NCBI GenBank assembly: GCA_963814875.1
Contig: CAWFFJ010000019.1
Location: forward strand, 1-64,000
Source: CAVSIS01 sp963814875
GTDB taxonomy: Bacteria > Acidobacteriota > Thermoanaerobaculia > Thermoanaerobaculales > Sulfomarinibacteraceae
Reading direction: 5' to 3'
DNA: 64,000 nucleotides
Shown here: positions 54,692 through 63,035 of the stretch, in pieces
How positions within the stretch are numbered: the first letter of the stretch is position 1
How the letters are laid out: each line of letters starts with the position of its first letter
Translations under genes and position numbers: made by a program
The notes under the pieces: generated by a model
What the model was told of the DNA's origin: nothing
Seen by the model: the letters and a program-made list of their open reading frames with translations, nothing else
Databases searched by the model: none

Positions 54692-54994
54692 TCAGCTCCG
54701 CATCTCGCTGGCATCGTCCAGCGCGACCGTCCGCTTCAGGCGCATCAGGGCGATGATCAGCCCGAGCCCGATCGCCGCCTCGGCGGCGGCGATGGTGATC
54801 ACGAAGACCGCCAGCACCTGTCCGGTAAGGTCGCCGAGCCGATACGAGAAGGCGATGAGGTTGAGGTTGACGGCGTTGAACACGAGCTCGAGCGACATCA
54901 GCACCGTGATGAAGTTGCGCCGTACCAGCACGCCGATCACACCGATCACGAAAAGAATCAGGGAGAGCACCACGTAGTGAGTCGCACCGATCAT
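54692..54994 (-). CDS. nuoK: NADH-quinone oxidoreductase subunit K
   Basis: This 100-aa protein has three hydrophobic helices. LMSLELVFNAVNLNLI carries the conserved Glu of helix 2, and AAAEAAIGLGLIIAL carries the helix 3 Glu. It forms part of the E-channel region linking the quinone site to the antiporter subunits. The ATG at 54994 overlaps the TGA of nuoJ by one base (TGATG). GGAGGAG lies upstream of that junction. Confidence 0.93.
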   Translation of the reverse strand: MIGATHYVVLSLILFVIGVIGVLVRRNFITVLMSLELVFNAVNLNLIAFSYRLGDLTGQVLAVFVITIAAAEAAIGLGLIIALMRLKRTVALDDASEMRS

Positions 54995-55560
54995 CACCGG
55001 CTCTCCTCCCCCGCACCTTGAGCTGCGTCCTTGCGCCCGAAGATGATCGCCCCGATCATCGCCACCAGCAGCACCACCGAGACCACCTCGAACGGCACCA
55101 GGTAGGTGCGGTACAGCACCCAGCCCACCGCCTCGGTGTTGCCGAGGGTCTGGCCGTCGACCGCGGTCAGCGCAGCCGTACTGCCGGCCCCGGAGGCCAG
55201 AACGCCGAGCAGGATCGCCGCGGCCATGACGGCGCCGAGCAGTACGCCGGCGATGACTGCGAGCGGTGCCTGTCGGGACAGGAAGACCTCGTCGGAGGGC
55301 AGCCTGCGAACGTTGACCAGCATGATGACGAACAGGAACAACACCATGATGCCGCCGGCGTAGACCAGCACCTGGACCGCCGCGAGGAACTCGGCGTGCA
55401 TGATCACGAACAGGCACGCCACCAGCAGGAAGGTGCCGAGCAGGCTGAGCGCGGCGTGGACCGGGCTGCGCAGCACAACCACGCCGATCGCTCCGGCAAC
55501 GGTGAGCGCCGCGAGCAGGTAGAACAGGATCGCCGTGAAGTTGGAGACCAGGAAGTCCAT
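54994..55560 (-). CDS. nuoJ: NADH-quinone oxidoreductase subunit J
   Basis: This protein of about 188 aa has five hydrophobic helices. The conserved first part is FYLLAALTVAGAIGVVVLRS, then AEFLAAVQVLVYAGGIMVLF with the Tyr-Ala-Gly-Gly pattern of the pi-bulge helix. The C-terminal tail ends GAGEESR. ATG at 55560 overlaps the nuoI stop by one base (TGATG); a GTG directly before it (55563) is a less likely start. GGAGGAG lies 7 nt upstream of the ATG. Confidence 0.92.
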   Translation of the reverse strand: MDFLVSNFTAILFYLLAALTVAGAIGVVVLRSPVHAALSLLGTFLLVACLFVIMHAEFLAAVQVLVYAGGIMVLFLFVIMLVNVRRLPSDEVFLSRQAPLAVIAGVLLGAVMAAAILLGVLASGAGSTAALTAVDGQTLGNTEAVGWVLYRTYLVPFEVVSVVLLVAMIGAIIFGRKDAAQGAGEESR

Positions 55561-56117
55561 CACGACACTCCTCCCCCGTCACCGGCGTCTGGAGCGGCCG
55601 CCGCCTTCTTGCCGGTCGGGTCGTCGGGCCGTTGACCGTCCTCTGGGGACACCACGCCGGGGAACGCGGTAACACCCTCCCAGCTCTGCAGCCTCTCCTT
55701 GGTGAAGTACAGGCGCTCGTTGCGCTCGTAGGTGGCGGTCTCGTAAGTCTTCGAGGTCAGCCAGATGGAGCGCGGCTCGGTCGGACACGCCTCTTCGCAA
55801 AGGCCACAGAACATGCACCGCTTGACGTCGATGTCGTAGCGGTCGATGACCTTGCGTTTCTTCTTCGTGTCGGGATCGACCTCGACGTGGTCGACGATGT
55901 AGATGATGTTGATCGGGCACGCCTTGGCGCACAGCCCACAGTCGATGCAGCGCTCGGAGTCATAGCCGAACATGCCTCGGAAACGGTCCGACGGCTCGAG
56001 CCGCGCCTCCGGGTACTGGACGGTCTCCTTGCGCTTGAGCAGGTAGGCGCCGGTCACGCCGAGCCCCTTGAGCAGATCGAGGGGGATGAGGCGGGAAAAG
56101 AAGTCCTTGAAGGTCAT
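55560..56117 (-). CDS. nuoI: NADH-quinone oxidoreductase subunit I (two 4Fe-4S clusters)
   Basis: This 185-aa ferredoxin-like subunit connects the peripheral iron-sulfur chain to NuoB and quinone. The two clusters are CIDCGLCAKACP (C57, C60, C63, C67) and CMFCGLCEEACP (C101, C104, C107, C111). The N-terminal amphipathic part (MTFKDFFSRLIPLDLLKGLG) should sit on the membrane. A C-terminal Ala/Asp-rich tail is longer than average. With no NuoE, F or G here, a ferredoxin-type electron donor could dock at this end. Confidence 0.95.
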   Translation of the reverse strand: MTFKDFFSRLIPLDLLKGLGVTGAYLLKRKETVQYPEARLEPSDRFRGMFGYDSERCIDCGLCAKACPINIIYIVDHVEVDPDTKKKRKVIDRYDIDVKRCMFCGLCEEACPTEPRSIWLTSKTYETATYERNERLYFTKERLQSWEGVTAFPGVVSPEDGQRPDDPTGKKAAAAPDAGDGGGVS

Positions 56118-56120
56118 GAC

Positions 56121-57170
56121 TCATCCCTTCAGGATCAGCACACCGAGCCCGACCGCCAACACGTTGGCCAGCGACAGCGGGATCAGCCACTTCCAGCCGA
56201 TCTGCATGAGCTGGTCGAAGCGGTAGCGCGGGAAGGTGCCCCGGAACCAGATGTAGACCACGATGAACACCGCCACCTTGGCGGCAAACCACACCACGCC
56301 CGGGATCCACACCAGCGCCGGCGAGGCCCACAGCGGGGCGAGCAGGTTCGGCAGCGGCGGCAGCCAGCCGCCGAAGAACATCACCGTGGCCAGGCTCGAG
56401 ACCACCAGCATGTTGGCGTACTCGGCGAGGAAGAAGAACGCGAACTTCATGCCCGAGTACTCGGTGTGGAAGCCGCCCACCAGCTCCGACTCCGCTTCGG
56501 GCAGGTCGAAGGGGTTGCGGTTGGTCTCGGCGACCCCGCACAGGAAGTAGATACCGAACGCGAGGATGCCGGGCAGGACGAACCACACGTGCGCCGCGCG
56601 TTGGGCCTCGACGATGCCGACCAGCGACAGCGAGCCGGACATGAGCACCACCGCGATCACGGCGAAGCCCATCGGCACCTCGTAGGAGATCATCTGCGCG
56701 GCCGACCGCAGGCCGCCCATGAGCGAGAACTTGTTGTTCGACGACCAACCGCCGAGGATGATGCCGTAGACCCCGATCGAGCTGATTGCGAGCACGAACA
56801 GGAGCGCGATGTTGACGTCCGCGAGGTAGGGCGTGATGGTGCGGCCAGCGATCGTGAACGGCTCTCCGAAAGGGATCACCGCGAACACGACCAGGGCCGG
56901 GACGATGATCAGACACGGGGCGAGCACGAACACGAAGCGCTGCGCCCTGGTCGGAATCAGGTCCTCCTTGACAAACAGCTTGAGCCCGTCGGCGACCGGC
57001 TGCAGCCAGCCGCGCGGACCGACCCGATTGGGGCCGATGCGGACCTGGAGGTAGGCCAGGATCTTGCGCTCGAAGAACGTGAGGTAAGCGACCAGCAGCA
57101 GCAGCACGGCCAGCAGGATCACGATCTTGACGAGCGGGATCACCAGGTACAGGAGGAGGGCTTCGCTCAT
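56121..57170 (-). CDS. nuoH: NADH-quinone oxidoreductase subunit H
   Basis: This 349-aa polytopic subunit anchors the quinone chamber. It has ERKILAYLQVRIGPNRVGP, the DLPEAESELVGGFHTEYSG acidic loop and FFFLAEYANMLV, all diagnostic. The ATG at 57170 matches the family start (MSEALLLYLVIPLVKIV). The neighbours are nuoD (11 nt before) and nuoI (3 nt after). The length and order of the conserved loops are normal. Confidence 0.95.
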   Translation of the reverse strand: MSEALLLYLVIPLVKIVILLAVLLLLVAYLTFFERKILAYLQVRIGPNRVGPRGWLQPVADGLKLFVKEDLIPTRAQRFVFVLAPCLIIVPALVVFAVIPFGEPFTIAGRTITPYLADVNIALLFVLAISSIGVYGIILGGWSSNNKFSLMGGLRSAAQMISYEVPMGFAVIAVVLMSGSLSLVGIVEAQRAAHVWFVLPGILAFGIYFLCGVAETNRNPFDLPEAESELVGGFHTEYSGMKFAFFFLAEYANMLVVSSLATVMFFGGWLPPLPNLLAPLWASPALVWIPGVVWFAAKVAVFIVVYIWFRGTFPRYRFDQLMQIGWKWLIPLSLANVLAVGLGVLILKG

Positions 57171-57181
57171 GTCGTCACCAC

Positions 57182-58306
57182 CTACCGGTCGATCTCGCCG
57201 AGCACGATGTCGAGGGTACCGATCACCGCCACCAGGTCCGCGACGAGGTGGCCGCGCACCATCTCGGGGAGCATCTGCAGGTTCACGAATGACGGCGGCC
57301 GGACGTGGCAGCGGTAGGGCTGGGTCGACTTGTCGCTGGTCACCAGGAAGTAGCCCAGCTCGCCCTTCGGCGCCTCCACCGAGGCGTAGACCATCCCCTC
57401 CTGCGCGCGCAGGACCTTCGGCACTCTGGCCATGATCGGACCGTCCGGCAGGCGGTCCAGGCACTGGCGGATGATCCGGACGGACTGCCGCATCTCGACC
57501 ATGCGCACCAGGTAGCGGTCGTAGGTGTCGCCGTTGGTGCCGACCGGCACCTCGAAGTCAATCTCGTCGTAGCGGTCGTAGGGGAAGACCTTGCGGATGT
57601 CCCACTTGATACCCGAACCGCGCAGCGGCGGGCCGGTGAGGCCCCACTCGACGGCATCTTCGGGGGAAACCACGCCGATCCCGATGGTCCGCTGGCGCCA
57701 GATCCGGTTGTTGGTGAGGAGTTCCTCGTACTCGTCAATGTGGGACGGGAACTCGTCGACGTAAGCGGAGCACTTTTCGAGCCAGCCGGCGGGCAGCTCG
57801 AAGGGCAACCCGCCGATCTTCATCGTGTTGAGCGTCAGTCGGGCGCCGCAGTACTCCTCGAACAGGTCGAGGATCGCGTCGCGCTCACGGAAGGTGTAGA
57901 AGAACGGCGTGATCGCACCGAGGTCGATGGCGTGGGTGGCGAGCCAGACGAGGTGCGACGCGATCCTCTGCAGCTCCGCGAGGATCATTCGGATGTAGGC
58001 GGCGCGCGGCGGGATCGTGACTCCGAGCAGCTTCTCCATCGTGACGCAGAAGCCCTGGTTGTTGGTCGCCGCAGCCACGTAGTCCATCCGGTCGGTATGC
58101 GGAAGGCACTGCGGGAACGTCATCGTCTCGAACAGCTTTTCGGTCCCCCGGTGGAGGTAGCCGATGATCGGCTTGGCATCGAGGATCTTCTCGCCGTCGA
58201 GCTTGAGCATTACCCGCAGCACACCGTGAGTCGACGGGTGCTGGGGCCCGAAGCTGAGCTCCATCTCGTCGCTGTCGTAAAGCGGGGAGAGCGGTCCGGT
58301 GGTCAT
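57182..58306 (-). CDS. nuoD: NADH-quinone oxidoreductase subunit D
   Basis: This 374-aa 49-kDa-type subunit forms the quinone pocket with NuoB. Family signatures are FGPQHPSTHGVLRVMLKLDG near the start, IGYLHRGTEKLFE, the quinone-site residues in MDYVAAATNNQGFCVTMEKL, and the C-terminal DLVAVIGTLDIVLGEIDR. ATG at 58306 overlaps the TGA of nuoC (ATGA). The NuoC and NuoD proteins are encoded separately, unlike the E. coli fusion. Confidence 0.96.
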   Translation of the reverse strand: MTTGPLSPLYDSDEMELSFGPQHPSTHGVLRVMLKLDGEKILDAKPIIGYLHRGTEKLFETMTFPQCLPHTDRMDYVAAATNNQGFCVTMEKLLGVTIPPRAAYIRMILAELQRIASHLVWLATHAIDLGAITPFFYTFRERDAILDLFEEYCGARLTLNTMKIGGLPFELPAGWLEKCSAYVDEFPSHIDEYEELLTNNRIWRQRTIGIGVVSPEDAVEWGLTGPPLRGSGIKWDIRKVFPYDRYDEIDFEVPVGTNGDTYDRYLVRMVEMRQSVRIIRQCLDRLPDGPIMARVPKVLRAQEGMVYASVEAPKGELGYFLVTSDKSTQPYRCHVRPPSFVNLQMLPEMVRGHLVADLVAVIGTLDIVLGEIDR

Positions 58307-59082
58307 GCCTCCTGCCCCCCCTCCTCGGCCGTCACCGGGCCTCCGCCCGGCGGGTAGCTGTCGGGGTAGATCGCGGCCCCGGTGTCGATCCCCTCGACCG
58401 GAAAGTCCTTGCGCAGCGGGTGGCCGTTGAAGCCTTCCCAGGTGAGGATCCGCTCGAGGTTGGGGTGGCCGGCGAACTCGATCCCGAACATGTCCCAGAC
58501 CTCGCGCTCCATCCAATTGGCAGTCTTCCAGACTCCGGACACGGTGGCGACCGGCTCGCCCTCCGGCACCGCGGCCGCGAGCCGCAGCCTTTTCGAGTCG
58601 CTGAAGCGATGCAGCCAGTAGACGACGTCGAAGCGGCCGGCCTCGCGCTCGGGCCAGTCGACGGCGGTGAGGTCGACCAGGAAGGAGTAGCCGCGCTCGC
58701 GCTTGAGGAAAGTGGCGACCTCGATCACCCGCTCCCGAGGAACGGTCAGCGTGACGTCCCCCGCGAAACGGTCGGCAGCGAGCACCGCTCCCACGATCGC
58801 AGCCGCCAGGGCGGTCGCGTCGTCGTCGCCGGAGGCGTCCTCGTGCGGCGGCGGAACCGGCTTGTCCTCCCACGGCGGCTTCGGCTCGGCGGGCGCCTCG
58901 CCGCCGGCGCCGGCCTCCTTGGCCGCCTTCATCGCCGCGGCCTTGGCCTTCGCCGCCGCGATCTTCGCCGCCTTCTCCGCCTCGGGATCGACCGGCGCGC
59001 CGCCGGTTGCGCCGTCGGTGCGGGGCTCCTCGGCCGGCTCGGGCGCACCCTCGACGGGCGGGGTCGACTTCTCGTCGGTCAT
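58303..59082 (-). CDS. nuoC: NADH-quinone oxidoreductase subunit C with Ala/Lys/Pro-rich N-terminal extension
   Basis: This 259-aa 30-kDa-type subunit links the peripheral arm. The NuoC fold begins near residue 90 and contains the signature TANWMEREVWDMFGIEFAGH followed by GFNGHPLRKDFPVEG. Residues 1-85 are unusual: acidic/Pro-rich (TPPVEGAPEPAEEPRTD), then an Ala/Lys-rich stretch (EAEKAAKIAAAKAKAAAMKA), then Pro-rich (PKPPWEDKPVPPP). Most NuoC proteins lack this. No RBS precedes an internal start that would remove it, and the ATG sits 10 nt after nuoB, so I keep it. Confidence 0.93.
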   Translation of the reverse strand: MTDEKSTPPVEGAPEPAEEPRTDGATGGAPVDPEAEKAAKIAAAKAKAAAMKAAKEAGAGGEAPAEPKPPWEDKPVPPPHEDASGDDDATALAAAIVGAVLAADRFAGDVTLTVPRERVIEVATFLKRERGYSFLVDLTAVDWPEREAGRFDVVYWLHRFSDSKRLRLAAAVPEGEPVATVSGVWKTANWMEREVWDMFGIEFAGHPNLERILTWEGFNGHPLRKDFPVEGIDTGAAIYPDSYPPGGGPVTAEEGGQEA

Positions 59083-59092
59083 GCTGCCCCCC

Positions 59093-59581
59093 TCACGAGG
59101 CCCGCGAGCGGGCGATGGTCATGCGGTCGATCTTCTGCTGCAGCTGCATGAGGCCGTAGAGCAGGGCCTCGGGCCGCGGCGGACACCCCGGGACGAAGAC
59201 GTCCACCGGGATGATGCGGTCGACGCCCTGGGTCACCGCGTAGGTCCGATAGGGCCCGCCGCAGGTGGCGCACGAGCCCATCGCGAGCACCCACTTGGGC
59301 TCCGGCATCTGCCGGTAGAGCCGCCGGATGATCGGCGCCATCTTCTCGGTCACGGTGCCGGCGACGATCATCAGGTCCGACTGGCGCGGTGTGCCGCGGA
59401 ACACCTCGGCGCCGAAGCGCGCCATGTCGTAGCGCGGGTCGAGCACCGCCATCATCTCGATTGCGCAGCACGCGAGACCGAACTGCATCGGCCACAGCGA
59501 GCTCCGCCGAGCCCAGTTGAACACCGCGTCGTAGGTGGTGGTGATGATGTTCTTGTCGAAGCGATTCTCGATCAGACCCAC
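59093..59581 (-). CDS. nuoB: NADH-quinone oxidoreductase subunit B (N2 cluster)
   Basis: This 162-aa subunit binds the terminal 4Fe-4S cluster N2 next to quinone. The ligands are C38 and C39 (GLACCAIEMM), C104 in AMGSCATCGGPY and C133 in VPGCPPRPEALL. The start is GTG at 59581 (VGLIENRFDKNI), overlapping nuoA by 10 nt. A longer frame upstream shadows nuoA and has no homology. A plasmid-style or hydrogenase-type variant is unlikely because the neighbours are the normal nuo set. Confidence 0.95.
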   Translation of the reverse strand: MGLIENRFDKNIITTTYDAVFNWARRSSLWPMQFGLACCAIEMMAVLDPRYDMARFGAEVFRGTPRQSDLMIVAGTVTEKMAPIIRRLYRQMPEPKWVLAMGSCATCGGPYRTYAVTQGVDRIIPVDVFVPGCPPRPEALLYGLMQLQQKIDRMTIARSRAS

Positions 59582-59928
59582 TCGAGCGCCCCCCTTCCCC
59601 AGGCGTACACGTATCCCACCAGGAGAATGGCCAGGAAGACCAGCATCTCGACAAAGCCGAACAGCGCGAGCCGGTTGAACATGACGGCCCACGGGAAGAG
59701 GAAGATCGTCTCCACGTCGAACACAACGAAGAGGACGGCGATCAGATAGTAGCGCGCGGAGAAGCGGGTGTCGAAGGCGACCGTGTCGGGGACCACGCCG
59801 CACTCGTAGGGCTCGCCCTTGACGGGATCGGGAGCCCCGGCTCGAATGAGCTTCGCGATCAACAGGGCGATGATCGGGAACGAGACGACGACGAGCGTGA
59901 AGATGAAGATCGGAATGTACTGATCCAT
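59572..59928 (-). CDS. nuoA: NADH-quinone oxidoreductase subunit A
   Basis: This protein of about 118 aa has three hydrophobic helices. It contains the conserved acidic loop GEPYECGVVPDTVAFDTRFS and FLFPWAVMFNRLALFGF. The ATG at 59928 has GGAGGGGG upstream and follows the promoter at 59963-59990; an open frame extends 12 codons further but overlaps the promoter region. It is the first gene of the operon nuoABCDHIJKLMN-atpZIBE. Confidence 0.94.
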   Translation of the reverse strand: MDQYIPIFIFTLVVVSFPIIALLIAKLIRAGAPDPVKGEPYECGVVPDTVAFDTRFSARYYLIAVLFVVFDVETIFLFPWAVMFNRLALFGFVEMLVFLAILLVGYVYAWGRGALEWV

Positions 59929-59962
59929 GCGGCCCCCTCCGACCTGCCCCACGGGCGAGGTC

Positions 59963-59990
59963 ATTCTACCGGCCGATCACCGGTTGTCAA
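59963..59990 (-). promoter_or_regulatory. Sigma70 promoter of the nuo-atp operon
   Basis: On the minus strand, TTGACA (59990-59985) and TAGAAT (59968-59963) are separated by 16 bases. TTGACA is a perfect consensus -35, and TAGAAT matches five of six -10 positions. The start of transcription would be near 59956, about 28 nt upstream of the nuoA ATG, leaving room for the GGAGGGGG site. This is the best promoter in the window. Confidence 0.7.
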
Positions 59991-60080
59991 TTAATTCACA
60001 AGCAGCAGCCCTGGCTAAAATGAGACGCTCTCTATATTTCCGTACCGAGCTCAGCCCCTGGGTCCGAGCCCCTCGGGGTC

Positions 60081-60329
60081 CTACTCGATCCCGAGCTCCT
60101 CGAAGGTCGACGAGAGGCCGTTGAAGCCGACCGTGACCCTCTCGTGGTCGACGATCACCGGCAGGCGGTGCTCCCAGCTCAGCGAGCGCAACTCCTCCAT
60201 GGCCTCGGGGTCGTTGCGGACATCGCGTTCGATGAACCGCACGCCGCGCCGCTCGAGGTCGGCGCGCAGGGCATCCGAGCTCGGACACCCCGGCGCGGTG
60301 AAAATCCTGATCGGGAACACCGGACTCAT
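60081..60329 (-). CDS. Glutaredoxin-like/NrdH-like small protein with CPSS site
   Basis: This 82-aa thioredoxin-fold protein has FTAPGCPSSDALRADLERRG at the N-terminus. The active site is C-P-S-S instead of C-x-x-C, i.e. monothiol. The rest (FIERDVRNDPEAMEELRSLS, then LPVIVDHERVTVGFNG) has the cis-Pro and glutathione-site pattern of glutaredoxins. It may transfer electrons by a monothiol mechanism or bind glutathione. The ATG overlaps the TGA of era (ATGA), and GAGGACGAG lies upstream. Confidence 0.75.
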   Translation of the reverse strand: MSPVFPIRIFTAPGCPSSDALRADLERRGVRFIERDVRNDPEAMEELRSLSWEHRLPVIVDHERVTVGFNGLSSTFEELGIE

Positions 60330-61291
60330 GTCTCGTCCTCCTCGAACGAATCCGACCCGAACTCGAGGTCCGTCAGATGGTCCAACACGGCCTCGCCAGG
60401 GGTCATTGCCGCCAGAACAGCGGCGTCCTCGCGCCAGCGGGGGTGGGCTTTCACACGCAGGCCGAGGTACATCCGCGTCCCGAGGATGCGCTCCAGCTCC
60501 TCCCTCGCCCGCTGCCCGAGCTGCTTGATCATCCTGCCGCCCTTGCCGATGACGATCCCCTTCTGGCTGTCCCGTTCGACGTAGATCACGGCATCGACCC
60601 GAAGCAGACCTTCGTCCTCGATGAAGCTCTCGGTGACCACCCCGGCGGTGTAGGGCAGCTCGTTGCGGGTCAGCTCGAGCAGCTTCTCGCGGACCACCTC
60701 GGCGACGAAGAAGCGCTCGGTCTGGGTGCTCGCGATGTCGGGCGGGTAGAACGGCTCAGCTTCCGGAAGATGGGCGAACAGCTCCTCGCGGAGGGGTTCC
60801 AGGCCGTCGCCGACGAGCGCCGAGATCGGCACGACCGTCGAGCCGGGGCGGCGCTCGGCGTAGCGCTGGATGAGCGGCAGAAGCGCACCACGGGGACGGA
60901 TCAAGTCGGTCTTGGTCAGCACTCCGAGCACCGGTGAGCTCACCGGTTCGAGCATGTCGAAGAGGTACTCCTCTCCGCCACCCCACGGAGCCGACGTGTC
61001 GACCAAGTGCAGGACGACGTCGACCTCCTCGAGCGCGGAGCGGACCTCCTGCATCATCGCGGAGTTCATCCGGTGCAGCGGCTTGTGCACGCCCGGAAGG
61101 TCGAACAGGACCGCCTGCCCGCGCGGATCGTTGACGATTCCGATGATGCGGTTGCGGGTGGTTTGAGGTCGCGCCGAGACGATCGCGACCTTCTCGCCGA
61201 CCAAGGCGTTGAGCAGCGTACTCTTGCCTGCATTGGGCCGGCCCACCAGAGCGGCATACCCGGATCGCGGCGAGTTGTCATGACCAGACAT
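60326..61291 (-). CDS. era: GTPase Era
   Basis: This 321-aa GTPase helps assemble the 30S subunit and mature 16S rRNA. The GTPase motifs are G1 GRPNAGKST (17-25), G3 DLPG near 65 and G4 TKTD near 130, and the C-terminal KH domain has KGIVIGKGGRMIKQLG. The ATG at 61291 was chosen from family length. It is preceded after 42 nt by the CorC-like gene and couples to the glutaredoxin-like gene by a 4-nt overlap. Cluster order pgpH-ybeY-corC-era is common in bacteria. Confidence 0.96.
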   Translation of the reverse strand: MSGHDNSPRSGYAALVGRPNAGKSTLLNALVGEKVAIVSARPQTTRNRIIGIVNDPRGQAVLFDLPGVHKPLHRMNSAMMQEVRSALEEVDVVLHLVDTSAPWGGGEEYLFDMLEPVSSPVLGVLTKTDLIRPRGALLPLIQRYAERRPGSTVVPISALVGDGLEPLREELFAHLPEAEPFYPPDIASTQTERFFVAEVVREKLLELTRNELPYTAGVVTESFIEDEGLLRVDAVIYVERDSQKGIVIGKGGRMIKQLGQRAREELERILGTRMYLGLRVKAHPRWREDAAVLAAMTPGEAVLDHLTDLEFGSDSFEEDET

Positions 61292-61333
61292 CGTGGTGAT
61301 CTCCCAGAATCCGTGGTGGCCCGGTCCCTGCGG

Positions 61334-62614
61334 TCACGCCGTCCCGTCCGCCGGCTTCGGTTGAGGCGGCTGCAGGCGCCGGGCGGTCACGCTCACAATG
61401 CGGCGGTCCTGGACGTCCTCGACCGTGAAGTGGAGCCCGTGATCGGTGTCCACGACGTGGTCCCCGGGCTCGGGCACGGTTCCGTGGAGTGAGAACACCA
61501 GCCCGCCAACGGTGTCGACGTCCTCCTCGTCGATCTCGATGCCGAAGAGCTCCTCGAGGACCTCGAGGTTGGACCGGCCCTGCAGCCTGTAGACGCCGTC
61601 GCTGACCTGCTGCCACTCGGGTTCCTGCTTCGGGTCGTGCTCGTCCTGAATCTCGCCGACGATCTCCTCAAGAACATCCTCGAGCGTGACCAGTCCCGCG
61701 GTCCCACCGTACTCGTCGACCACGATCGCCAGCTGCTGATGACCGTGCTGGAAGTCTCGCAGCAGATCACCGAGGCGCTTGCCCTCCGGAACGACGAGGC
61801 ACGGCATCACGAGTTCGGCGACGGTGGGCTGCCCACCGGCCACGAGGTAGGCCACGACGTTCTTGACGTGCACCACGCCAAGCACGTTGTCGACGGTGTC
61901 GCGATAGACCGGGATCCGGGCCTTGTGGGTGGTCGCGAACAGCTCGACGAGCTCAGCGAAGGTGGCGGTCTCGGCGGCGGCCACCATGTCGGTGCGGGGC
62001 GTCATCACCTCGCGCACGGTGGTGTCGAAGAAGTCGACCAGTGACTCGACAATGTGTCCTTCCTCGAGCTCGAAGATCCCGGCCGCCTGCGCGACGTCGA
62101 GGAATGCCTGGATCTCTCGTTCGCTGGCCTCCTCCTCGTCGTCGTCGGCCGCGGGGGCCGGCGCAGGGGCATGATGGACGTGCGACATCAATCGCAGCAT
62201 CGGCCACACCAGCGGCCGGACGAAGCGCAGCAGCACCACCAGCGTTTCCTCGCCGGCACCCACAGTGAGCAGCCGCGCAATCACCACGATGATCAGCGGC
62301 ACCGTGACGGCCAGAACCAGCGTCCACAGCCCGGGCAACCCGGGCATTCGTAGCAGGATCAGCCACAGGATCCCGGCTGTCAGCACCTGCAACCAGCGCA
62401 GCACGTCGAGCAGCCGTGAGATGTGGAACGCTGAACCACCCTCGAGCGGCAGCAGCTTCTCGTGGTCGTCGAGAATCCCCTGGAAGCGGACGTTACCGAG
62501 CTCGGCCAGGCTTCGCAGCAGCGACTCCAGAGTAAGGAACAGGAGGACGACGGCCAGGCTCAGCAGGATCAGGGTCACGGGATGGCCGAGCCATTCCGCG
62601 AGGTCAGCTTCCAT
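61334..62614 (-). CDS. CorC/CNNM-type transporter-associated protein (DUF21-CBS-CorC_HlyC)
   Basis: This 426-aa protein has hydrophobic helices in the first ~150 residues (VTLILLSLAVVLLFLTLESL). A cytosolic part follows with a CBS pair: the first CBS block is MTPRTDMVAAAETATFAELV, and the second includes HGHQQLAIVVDEYGGTAGLV, then TLEDVLEEIVGEIQDE. A C-terminal CorC_HlyC domain (GLVFSLHGTVPEPGD) ends it. Members control Mg2+/Co2+ flux or bind adenine nucleotides. The start overlaps the ybeY 3' end by 11 nt. Confidence 0.88.
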   Translation of the reverse strand: MEADLAEWLGHPVTLILLSLAVVLLFLTLESLLRSLAELGNVRFQGILDDHEKLLPLEGGSAFHISRLLDVLRWLQVLTAGILWLILLRMPGLPGLWTLVLAVTVPLIIVVIARLLTVGAGEETLVVLLRFVRPLVWPMLRLMSHVHHAPAPAPAADDDEEEASEREIQAFLDVAQAAGIFELEEGHIVESLVDFFDTTVREVMTPRTDMVAAAETATFAELVELFATTHKARIPVYRDTVDNVLGVVHVKNVVAYLVAGGQPTVAELVMPCLVVPEGKRLGDLLRDFQHGHQQLAIVVDEYGGTAGLVTLEDVLEEIVGEIQDEHDPKQEPEWQQVSDGVYRLQGRSNLEVLEELFGIEIDEEDVDTVGGLVFSLHGTVPEPGDHVVDTDHGLHFTVEDVQDRRIVSVTARRLQPPQPKPADGTA

Positions 62615-63035
62615 CCACCAGCTCCTCCCGAAGCTCCAGCTCGAGGCTGTCCATGTTGCCGTCGTCCGCCTGATGATCGTACCCCAGCAGGTGGAGGACG
62701 CCGTGCAGGGTCAGCTCCTGGAGCTCGCGCAGCTCGGAGTGGCCGAGCTCCGCAGCCTGGCGGCGCGCCGCGTCAAGCGAGATCACGATCTCCCCGAGCA
62801 GCCGCCAGCCGTCCGGAAGCTCGTCACCGTCCGGAAACGACAGTACGTCGGTCGGCGCGTCGATCGCTCGCCACGTGCTGTTGAGCCCTCGGATCCGCTT
62901 GTCGTCGGAAACGACGACGTGGACCTCGGCCCGCCTCTCGCCCATCCGGGCCAGAGCCGCACCGATGATGCGGCGCAGGGCATCAGCCGCCGGTTGTGAC
63001 GGCCTTCGCTCCCAGACGAACTGGACCCGAGTCAC
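62604..63035 (-). CDS. ybeY: Endoribonuclease YbeY
   Basis: This 143-aa metal-dependent RNase matures 16S rRNA and takes part in ribosome quality control. The zinc motif is HGVLHLLGYDHQADD near the C-terminus, with the three ligand histidines. GTG at 63035 was chosen: GGAGG lies 7 nt upstream, and the longer TTG-started frame (63059) lacks a site. The gene overlaps the pgpH 3' end by about 53 nt, which is unusually long. Confidence 0.92.
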   Translation of the reverse strand: MTRVQFVWERRPSQPAADALRRIIGAALARMGERRAEVHVVVSDDKRIRGLNSTWRAIDAPTDVLSFPDGDELPDGWRLLGEIVISLDAARRQAAELGHSELRELQELTLHGVLHLLGYDHQADDGNMDSLELELREELVDGS

